Source of the DNA: Nitrospirota bacterium
GTDB taxonomy: Bacteria > Nitrospirota > Nitrospiria > Nitrospirales > Nitrospiraceae
Assembly (NCBI GenBank): GCA_026387615.1
Contig: JAPLLI010000023.1
Span: forward strand, 1-33,019
Direction: 5' to 3'
Length of the DNA: 33,019 bases
In this document: positions 25,337 to 33,019 of the stretch, one piece after another
How the letters are laid out: each line of letters starts with the position of its first letter
Numbering within the stretch: position 1 is the stretch's first letter
The notes under the pieces: model-generated
Told to the model about the DNA's origin: nothing
The model's database searches: none
What the model saw: the letters and a program-made list of their open reading frames with translations, nothing else
Position numbers and translations under genes: made by a program

Positions 25337-27743
25337 GTAGTGGCGCGCTTACAATTCTACCCGACGCAGGCGGAGCGCGTTGGAGATGACGGACACGGAG
25401 CTGAAGGTCATGGCGGCACTGGCGATCATGGGGCTCAAGAGGATGCCCCAGACCCATCCCCGCGCTCTCGATGGCCGTATCCGCCCCGGTTCCCATCGCG
25501 ATCCCGACATCGGCCAAGGCCAGGGCCGGCGCATCATTGACGCCGTCGCCGGCCATCGCCACCACACGGCCCTGCGACTTGAGGCGAGCGATAATCTGAC
25601 CCTTCTGGTCCGGCAGGACATCAGCCAGGACTTCGTCGATACCGAGTTGCCTGGCCACCGCCTCAGCCGTATCGTGATGGTCCCCCGTCAGCATGACGAT
25701 GCGGATGCCTTCAGCCTTGAGTTCCTGCACCGCAGCGCGAGTGGTATCTTTAATTGGATCTGCCACGCCCAGAATGCCGGCAGCCTGCCCATCGATTGCC
25801 ACAAACAGGACCGTCTGCCCTTCATGCCGAAGCGCAGCCGCGTCACCATCCAACTGCGTGAGGCTCTGACCGAATAGGCCGATGTCATCGCGTAAAAATG
25901 CGACCGTCCCGATGGCCACGCGACGACCGGCCACCGTCCCAGTCACGCCCTTCCCCGTCACAGAGCGAAAGCCCTCGACCGGAGCAACAACGATCCCTCG
26001 CCCTTCCGCTCCCGCCACCACCGATGCTGCCAAAGGATGTTCGCTACTCCGTTCAAGACTCGCGGCAAGCCGCAACAGCTCGGCCTCGGACCAGGGCGCC
26101 ACGACATGGACCGAGAGCAGTTTCGGTTTGCCCTCCGTAAGGGTCCCGGTCTTATCGATCACGAGCGTATCCACCTTGCCGAAAATCTCCAGCGCCTCCG
26201 CCTTCTTCACCAAGACGCCAGCCGTCGCGCCGCGCCCGGTCCCCACCATAATCGACATCGGTGTGGCCAACCCCAGGGCGCAGGGACAGGCAATAATCAG
26301 AACCGCCACGGCATTGACCAGCGCATAGGCCAGCTTCGGCTCCGGCCCCCAGATCGCCCAGACCACTGCCGTCATCAGTGAGGCCGTCACAACCAGCGGA
26401 ACAAAATAGGCTGCGGTCACATCGGCCAGACGCTGAATCGGCGCCCGGCTCCGTTGCGCCTCACTGACCATCTGCACAATCCTGGCAAGCATCGTATCGC
26501 GCCCGACCCGTTCAGCCACCATCACCATGCCGCCCGTACCGTTGATGGTCCCGCCGGTCACCTGAGCCCCGACGGTTTTCTCGACCGGGATTGATTCCCC
26601 CGTGATCATGGATTCATCCACCGCGGTCGTGCCCTCCAAAACCCTCCCGTCGACCGGCACTCGTTCCCCCGGTCTCACTCGTAACCGATACCCCACCTGA
26701 ATCTGTTCGAGCAGCACGTCTTCTTCCTGCCCGTCCCGCTTGATCAGCCTGGCGGTCTTGGGCGCAAGCCGGAGCAATGCGCGGATCGCGGAACTCGTCT
26801 GGCTCCTGGCCTTCAGCTCAAGGACCTGGCCGAGCAGGACGAGCACCGTAATCATGGCAGCCGCTTCAAAGTAGACCGCAACCGAACCATCGTGCAATCG
26901 GAAGGATCCGGGGAGCACCGTCGGCGCGACAGTAGCGACCGTGCTATAGCCATAGGCCGCTCCCGTTCCAATGGCAATGAGCGTAAACATATTGGGCGCC
27001 CGGCTCACGATTGACGTCCAGCCCCGCTGAAAAAACGGCCAACCACCCCAGAGCACCACCGGTGTCGCCAACAGCCACTGCACCCAGCTCCTCATCGAGC
27101 CGGTGAGGGCCTGCGGCAGGGCTACAGCGGGAATCATATCGGTCATGGCCAACAGCATGACCAGCAGGGAAGGCCCGAGACAAATCCAGAACCGCCGGCT
27201 CATCTCTTCAAGCTCGGGATTTCGTTCCTCTTCAAGCGAGACAACCTTGGGTTCCAGCGCCATCCCGCAAACCCGGCAGGCCCCCGGTTTCGTCTCAAGC
27301 ACTTCCGGGTCCATGGGACAGATGTACTCGACCGCTTCACCGATCGGAACCGGCTGCGCACGAGCTACACGCTGCTCTGAAGGGGTCAGATAATGGATCG
27401 GGTCGGCCCGAAACTTGGCAAGGCAACTCGTCGCGCAAAAGTAGTAGGTCTTTCCCTGATACTCAGAGGAACCGGCTGCGGTGGCCTGCTGCACCGTCAT
27501 CCCGCAGACGGGATCGATAGCTCCTGGCAGGGCCGGAGCCGGCATCATCATCGGAAGGGGTTTTCTGGTGGTCGGCTTAGGAGAACTGGCCGGCTGCGGC
27601 GACAATGCCCGTTCCGGATCGGCCTTGAATCGTTCCAAGCAGGACCGGCCACAAAAGTAATAGCGTTGGCCTCGATGGTCGTGATGTCCGGCTGCCGTAG
27701 CCGGATCGACCGTCATCCCGCAAATTGGATCAAGCGCCATCAT
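25323..27743 (-). pseudogene. Copper-type P1B ATPase (two YHS domains + heavy-metal-binding domain), C-terminus disrupted by apparent deletion and frameshift
   Basis: DPICGMTV x2, [38 protein letters not shown]. After DTAIESAG the frame is lost; [31 protein letters not shown] continues in another frame to 25349. Confidence 0.85.
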
Positions 27744-27749
27744 AGCCCC

Positions 27750-27848
27750 GTGATGTGTGATGCGTGACGAGTGATGAGTGAAACGCGCAGAAACCTAGAT
27801 AGCCACTCCCTGTTCCCTGCGCGTCACTGCTCACTCATCACCATTCAC
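27750..27848. repeat. Inverted heptamer arrays, GTGATGA type
   Basis: GTGATGT GTGATGC GTGACGA GTGATGA GTGAAAC; minus strand GTGAATG GTGATGA GTGAGCA GTGACGC; inner stem CGCGCAG/CTGCGCG. Confidence 0.88.
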
Positions 27849-28489
27849 TTCTTCTTATCTCCATCCAAAATGCTCTGGATGATTAACCTGATATTCTCCG
27901 GGTCGATCGTTTCCGTCTTGATATTTCCATCAATCAGCACGGTCGGGGTCTGCTGAACCTTGATGCGTTCGCCCCACTTGCGCCCCTCTTCGAATATCTT
28001 GGCCGGCTTCCCGCTGGCCATGCCTTCTTCAAAGGCTTTCGGATCGAGGCCGACTTCCTTGAGCAAGACTTCCCGAAGCGAGCGGTCCAGCACACCGGTG
28101 ATTTTGTCTTTATGGATAGTGCGGAAGAGGATGGCCTTCATCTCCTTCCCCTTTCCCATCATCTTCGCCTGCTCATACATGTCAAACGGAGTCGGCAACT
28201 TCCCATGAATCACCGGGAACCCCACCATCGTGGCCTCAAGCCTGTTCCCGAACTCTTTTTCCAGTAAAGCCAGACCTTCCCCGTCGAACCGGTGACAATG
28301 GGGACAGTAGAAATCAGCGAACTCGATCAATTTCACTTTGCCAGGCGTATGGGTCGACACTTCGCCCTGGAGGATTTCAAACTTCCCCTTCAACTCAGGG
28401 GATGCGGCTACGGCAGCTGAGCCCCACAAGACCATGACACCGACCATCGCCCATACCGCGGCCCATTGCGCACCCTGTCTCTTCACCAT
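27845..28489 (-). CDS. DsbA-family thiol-disulfide oxidoreductase
   Basis: Signal peptide; EFADFYCPHCHRF active site; QQTPTVLIDG cis-Pro region. Confidence 0.9.
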   Translation of the reverse strand: MVKRQGAQWAAVWAMVGVMVLWGSAAVAASPELKGKFEILQGEVSTHTPGKVKLIEFADFYCPHCHRFDGEGLALLEKEFGNRLEATMVGFPVIHGKLPTPFDMYEQAKMMGKGKEMKAILFRTIHKDKITGVLDRSLREVLLKEVGLDPKAFEEGMASGKPAKIFEEGRKWGERIKVQQTPTVLIDGNIKTETIDPENIRLIIQSILDGDKKK

Positions 28490-28674
28490 ACGCGACTCCT
28501 TTCCTGAATCACCATCCCCGTTCATGATAGCCAATATGCCGCAACAATACTCGCTGCTGTATCGGTATGCGCCCGCCAGAAATAGCAACGCCTCGGGCAC
28601 CGGCCAGGCTCCGAGGCGATCACGCGGTCGTCCATGATCACTGCAACCATCAGCCCGTCACAACATCGAACGGA

Positions 28675-29736
28675 TCATCGACTCCCCAGTCCGACGATGC
28701 GCTCCACGCGATCGTCGTGCCCGCCGAGGGCAAGATACTTGTGATATTGCGCCAAGGCTTTCGGCATGTCTTTCCGGTGCAACTCATAGAAGACCCCCAA
28801 ATTGTAATGGGCCTCCGCATAGTCCGGCTTCAACTCGACCGCTCGCTCGTAGGACTGTTCCGCCTCTTCAAGCCGGTTCAACCCGGTATAGATCACGCCT
28901 AAATTCATATGGGCTTCGGCATACTCAGGACGATACCGCAACACTTCAAAAAATTCCCGTTCCGCCTCCTGAGGCCTGCCTTGGCTCCGATGGATAAACG
29001 CCAGGTTGTAATGCGCATCCACGAACGAGGGCTTCGCCGCAATGGCCTGCTTATACGAGTAGGCGGCTTCCGCGAGATCGTTGTTCCTCTCTGCCATCCG
29101 TCCGGCAAGGTACCAGCCATCCGCATACTTGGGATTCGACTTCGTCAGCTGCCCCAGCATATCGCGCGCCGCCTTGTTCTCACCCTGCCCCTCGTACAAC
29201 ATCGCCAGCCCGAAGAGCGCATCGGAATGGGCCGGACGAACGGCCAACAGACTCCGATACGTCTTCATCGCGGCAGGCAGGTCATGCCGCCCCTCATAGA
29301 GCTTGGCCAAGTCTACGTACGAATCATCATGTTGAGGGTCGACCTCAATCGCGCGCTTGAGCGTCTGTTCCGCTTCTACTGATTTCCCCTGCAAGAGATA
29401 CACTTCCGCCAGATCGTTTAGCGCTTCCGCGTAGCCAGGCCTCAGCTTGATCGCATGCAAGAATGCGTCGGCCGCCTCATGCGATTTTTTCTTGCCGTGA
29501 AAATACACACGCCCGAGAAGCTGGTAGGCCTCGGCATTGGAGGGATTGAGCTCCGTGGCCTTGTTCAGCGCGGCAATCGCTCCATCGGCATCGCCGGCCT
29601 TGAAGAGCTCCAAAGCCCGTTCGACGGCACGCTTGCTGGAATCGCTAGGGGGAGCCGCGACAACATACCCGGCAGCGGAATACGTCCAGACACATATTCC
29701 GAGAACGATAAGGAGGCGGTATCGGACAAGAGACAT
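28675..29736 (-). CDS. TPR repeat protein, secreted
   Basis: Multiple TPR units (AEAYQLLGRVYF, AEALNDLAEVYL, AEAHMNLGVIYTGLNRLEEAEQSYERAVELKPDYAEAHYNLGVFYEL). Confidence 0.92.
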   Translation of the reverse strand: MSLVRYRLLIVLGICVWTYSAAGYVVAAPPSDSSKRAVERALELFKAGDADGAIAALNKATELNPSNAEAYQLLGRVYFHGKKKSHEAADAFLHAIKLRPGYAEALNDLAEVYLLQGKSVEAEQTLKRAIEVDPQHDDSYVDLAKLYEGRHDLPAAMKTYRSLLAVRPAHSDALFGLAMLYEGQGENKAARDMLGQLTKSNPKYADGWYLAGRMAERNNDLAEAAYSYKQAIAAKPSFVDAHYNLAFIHRSQGRPQEAEREFFEVLRYRPEYAEAHMNLGVIYTGLNRLEEAEQSYERAVELKPDYAEAHYNLGVFYELHRKDMPKALAQYHKYLALGGHDDRVERIVGLGSR

Positions 29737-30136
29737 CACCGTCGCGCTCCTGGTCAACACAAGACGATGCGACAACTATACGGGGGGCCAGGAACGAAAT
29801 CAACGAGCGAGACGCAGGCCCAGGTCACCTGAGCCTCCGTCCCGTCACTGCGATAAGAAGAACCGGACGTCAGGCCTTCCCTCCAAGCTGGAAAAACTTG
29901 GTTACGCCGAATGTATAGCTCGTCCGACAAAAACGAAGAAACCCGGCGAACACGCACGAGAACGCGCTTCCAAGCTCTCCACGTTGACACTTCTATGCGC
30001 GACAGCCGTCCGCCTATCTATTGACGCCTGCTCACGGATGCTACAGGTCTCACGATGGGACGAGCTGTCGTGATCTCTGAGGTCGGTGAAAATCTGATCA
30101 CGAATCCGCCGAGTCTTCAGGCAAGAATAATCGGTA

Positions 30137-30511
30137 TCACATGCGAATGACCTCCAGGCTGACCTGTCGAAAGCCGAGCCCGCGGACACGATCGACGAGG
30201 GTGACAAACCGCTCAAGCCGCGTAGCTTTGTCGGCGCGAACCAGAACCAGCGACTCGCGGGGATGGGTGAAGAGCGTGGCGTCGAGTTGCTCGTCGGTGA
30301 CCGAGCGATCGTTCACGAACAATTCACCCTCCGCCGTGACGGTCATAATGAGCGGGGCATCCTGCCGGTCGCCGGCCGTGGCAACTTTGGCCAGATTGAC
30401 TGGAATCTGGCCGGCTGTAATGAATGTGGCTGTCGTCAAAACGATAACAAGAAGGACGAGCATCACGTCCACGAGTGGAATAACGTTGATTTGATTCAAC
30501 TCACGATCCAT
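30137..30511 (-). CDS. exbD: ExbD/TolR biopolymer transport protein
   Basis: MDRELNQINVIPLVDVMLVLLVIVLTTATFI. Confidence 0.92.
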   Translation of the reverse strand: MDRELNQINVIPLVDVMLVLLVIVLTTATFITAGQIPVNLAKVATAGDRQDAPLIMTVTAEGELFVNDRSVTDEQLDATLFTHPRESLVLVRADKATRLERFVTLVDRVRGLGFRQVSLEVIRM

Positions 30512-30926
30512 GCTGCACCTTGTACTGAGCAAGAAGTTCACTGACACGGCGACGGAGGACGTTGTTCATGACCACGCAAGGAATGGCGACCAGTAGCCCC
30601 GCCGCTGTGGCCTTGAGCGCGAGGCTCAGACCGATCATGATCGTCGTCACCGCCAACGCACCGGACGTGCCCATCGTGTGGAATGTCAGCATGATGCCAA
30701 AGACCGTCCCAAGCAAACCGATATAGGGCGCATTGGCCGCCACGGTCCCAATGACCACCAGCCGCCTGGTCAACGCGATCTCGCAGAGATCCAGCGTGGG
30801 AAACTGCCTCACGTCCACCCGCCGGTAAAACAACCAGCGCTCCACCGCCACCCCGATAGCCCAAAAACTCAGTCCCAACAAGAGCCCGATAACACCGTAC
30901 TCGACGAGTTCCTTCAAGAAATCCAT
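30501..30926 (-). CDS. exbB: ExbB/TolQ/MotA-type proton channel protein
   Basis: ALTRRLVVIGTVAANAPYIGLLGTVFGIMLTFHTMG...LSLALKATAAGLLVAIPCVVMNN. Confidence 0.92.
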   Translation of the reverse strand: MDFLKELVEYGVIGLLLGLSFWAIGVAVERWLFYRRVDVRQFPTLDLCEIALTRRLVVIGTVAANAPYIGLLGTVFGIMLTFHTMGTSGALAVTTIMIGLSLALKATAAGLLVAIPCVVMNNVLRRRVSELLAQYKVQHGS

Positions 30927-31009
30927 AGATCAATCCTTCGTCTGCGAGTGAGTCAGTCTGTCCTCTGCCGCCTCATGAACCCGTAATAGTATCTTTGCCG
31001 TGGTTGACT

Positions 31010-31043
31010 CCCCTCCGACGGGAGGGGGCTCGCGCCCCCTCCC
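31010..31043 (-). promoter_or_regulatory. Overlapping mutually exclusive GC hairpins between the TonB receptor and exbB
   Basis: GGGAGGGGGC-TCGC-GCCCCCTCCC (31020-31043) competes with CCCCTCC (31010-31016) pairing GGAGGGG. Confidence 0.45.
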
Positions 31044-31055
31044 GCAGAACGATCA

Positions 31056-33019
31056 TTAGAACCCTAACGTCACCCCGGCATAGGCGGATCGCCCATAGCC
31101 GGCGAAGTAGAGCTGCGTTGCTTGGGTGCCGGTGGAAACCATGCTATTTGCCGATGTCACCTGACCCGACGCCGCATATTTCGTATCAGCAATGTTATTC
31201 ACCTCGACATACATCTTCGCGAAACGGAACCAGGCATTATTGGCCAAAGGCTGCTCATAGTGAATATTTGCATTCCCAATGAGATAGGACGGAATGCCAA
31301 TCGTGTTGGCATTGTTCAGCAGATAGCTGTTCATCCAACTCCCTTGTATCCACGCGCCCCACCCAGCCGGCTTGTGCCCATAGGCCACTTGGTCATATTC
31401 GACTTTGGCATTCAGGTAATCGACTGGCACATTCGGCACCTTCTTGCCATCCCGTGACGTAGGGACACTGGCCGATACATCCTGAAAATTGACGTAGTTA
31501 GCAATGGTATGGGTATAGGCCCCGGCGAACCGCCAGGCCTCGATGGGCCGCCAATCATAGGCCAGCTCCACTCCTCGATATTGCGAAAGATCTGCATTGA
31601 CGGTCGCCGTATTGCTCGTAGTGCCAATCGACTGGCTGATGAACTCGTTGTGGACGAAGACCCAAAACCCCACCAACTCGACAGACAGCGTCTTGCTCAA
31701 CTGTGAGGCGGTCCCGATTTCCATGTTGTAATTCTTCTGCGGCTTCAATTGAAAATTTTGCCCGGGGAGGCCCGTGGTGGGATTTCTCGTGAGTTGCGAG
31801 ATCTGTGGGGTCGCGTAGCCCGTCGAGGCGCGAATCCAATGCCGGTAGCCTTCCGCCGGCTTCCAGGTCAGCGACATCTCCGGCGCCCAATTGTCAAAAT
31901 CGCGCGTCACGGCTTGATTGGAGTTACTACTGCCGCTATTGAGCACGACGGCGTGGACATTCAGATGCGACCGTTCATACCCCAGCCCTGCGGCCAGGGT
32001 CCACTTCGGCACAAACTCCAGCTCCTCACGAAACCGGATCCCCATGTTTTGGATCCATCCTTGATTGTCCTGAATCTTGAGCCCTTTGGTGCCGATCCCA
32101 TCGGCACGATTCTCGTAGGTCTCTCCATCCTGCTTCATGCGATTGAAAAAGACTCCCGCATAGCTTTTGAGCGGCAGGTCGCCGATGCGGCCATTGTGCC
32201 GTAAATCGGTATAGTGATAAAAATTCTGGTTGATGTTGTCCGTGACCTGAGAGAAGTACTGGTTGATGTCTTTTTCGTCGTAGGCCCCATGCACCGTCAA
32301 CACGGTGCTTGCGTCGATCTCCCGTTCATAGATGGCCCCGACATTGGTTCGTCGATCGGTCCGCTTCTGACCCAACATGTTCGCGTCAGCGCAATTCGCA
32401 TTGTACGTATTCCTTGTGCACGAAGTTTGAGAGCCTCCCGCCTGGCGATCATTGGCGTTGAACTGCGATTCGGTGAGGCGGGTGGGGACTTTCGCGTCCA
32501 GCCAGTTGCTGATGGCCTTGAAATAGAGCGTCTGCCGATCATCGATGGTGTATCGAGCGTTAAAGTTGACTGTTTGCGTCTCATAGTTGCTGTGCCGGAC
32601 ATAGCCATCTTCCCGGACATTACTGCCAAAGAATGAAAGATCCAGCTTATCCGTGTGCTGTCCGAAAGCTATGCCCTGCTTGTTATACCCATAGGACCCT
32701 CCGGCCAGCAGCGTTTCCACTCCGTTGATATCGCTCCCACGACTGGTCCGAAACTGCACCATCCCTCCGAGGGCATAATTTCCGTACAACGACGACGAGG
32801 CCCCGCGTGTAATATCGACACTCCGCATGAACCAGGGGTCGTGCATGTCCAGTCGGGACAAACCATCGGATTGAGTCTGCATGAACCCATCTTCGTACAC
32901 CATGAAATCTCGAATGGCGAACGAGGTCTTTACCCCGGACCCTCGAACGCTGAGGGAAAAGTCGCGCGGGCCGTTCGCTTGCCGCAAAATCACCCCGGGC
33001 ATCGAATCGAAGGACTCTT
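31056..33019 (-). CDS. TonB-dependent receptor, 5' end beyond window
   Basis: Plug region ESFDSMPGVILRQANGPRDFSLSVRGSGVKTSFAIRDFMVYEDGFMQTQSDG...; C-terminal AGYGRSAYAGVTLGF. Open at the window edge. Confidence 0.92.
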   Translation of the reverse strand, partial: ESFDSMPGVILRQANGPRDFSLSVRGSGVKTSFAIRDFMVYEDGFMQTQSDGLSRLDMHDPWFMRSVDITRGASSSLYGNYALGGMVQFRTSRGSDINGVETLLAGGSYGYNKQGIAFGQHTDKLDLSFFGSNVREDGYVRHSNYETQTVNFNARYTIDDRQTLYFKAISNWLDAKVPTRLTESQFNANDRQAGGSQTSCTRNTYNANCADANMLGQKRTDRRTNVGAIYEREIDASTVLTVHGAYDEKDINQYFSQVTDNINQNFYHYTDLRHNGRIGDLPLKSYAGVFFNRMKQDGETYENRADGIGTKGLKIQDNQGWIQNMGIRFREELEFVPKWTLAAGLGYERSHLNVHAVVLNSGSSNSNQAVTRDFDNWAPEMSLTWKPAEGYRHWIRASTGYATPQISQLTRNPTTGLPGQNFQLKPQKNYNMEIGTASQLSKTLSVELVGFWVFVHNEFISQSIGTTSNTATVNADLSQYRGVELAYDWRPIEAWRFAGAYTHTIANYVNFQDVSASVPTSRDGKKVPNVPVDYLNAKVEYDQVAYGHKPAGWGAWIQGSWMNSYLLNNANTIGIPSYLIGNANIHYEQPLANNAWFRFAKMYVEVNNIADTKYAASGQVTSANSMVSTGTQATQLYFAGYGRSAYAGVTLGF

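Noticed and set aside
25380-25877. 165-aa + strand ORF over the P-type ATPase
   Set aside because: Antisense of the conserved P-domain region; shadow ORF.

Overview
33 kb bacterial chromosomal window, GC-rich. The gene content suggests a Nitrospira-like organism (inference only, no search was run). Main genes in order: 3' part of an RND efflux pump; SCP2 protein; SpeD-like protein; DUF1499 protein; complete IS630-type insertion; DUF2914 protein; several uncharacterised and small zinc-binding proteins; ispA - hpnA - cruF-like isoprenoid genes; cytochrome c; holin-like membrane protein; GAF-domain histidine-kinase-like protein; SHOCT lipoprotein; AAG-type DNA glycosylase; nikR with a TonB-dependent receptor; HtrA/DegP protease; frame-disrupted copper P-type ATPase; DsbA-like protein; TPR protein; exbB/exbD; and a second, truncated TonB-dependent receptor. 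The most unusual content is intergenic. (1) At least five gaps, plus one locus embedded in another repeat, carry arrays of 7-nt units whose motif is locus-specific; most appear as two opposed (inverted) arms around a non-conserved core, and several abut stop and start codons. (2) One dispersed imperfect palindrome family has a conserved C.C mismatch and covarying outer arms. (3) A second, nested hairpin family has conserved inner modules but completely locus-specific, near-perfect arms. Other notable items: a sensor kinase whose H-box His is Thr, a PHD-spaced zinc finger, a SpeD homologue with an altered cleavage motif, a copA that has lost C-terminal TM segments with a frame change, an IS630 inserted exactly in a stop codon, and a nikR-TonB receptor pair with an upstream palindrome.
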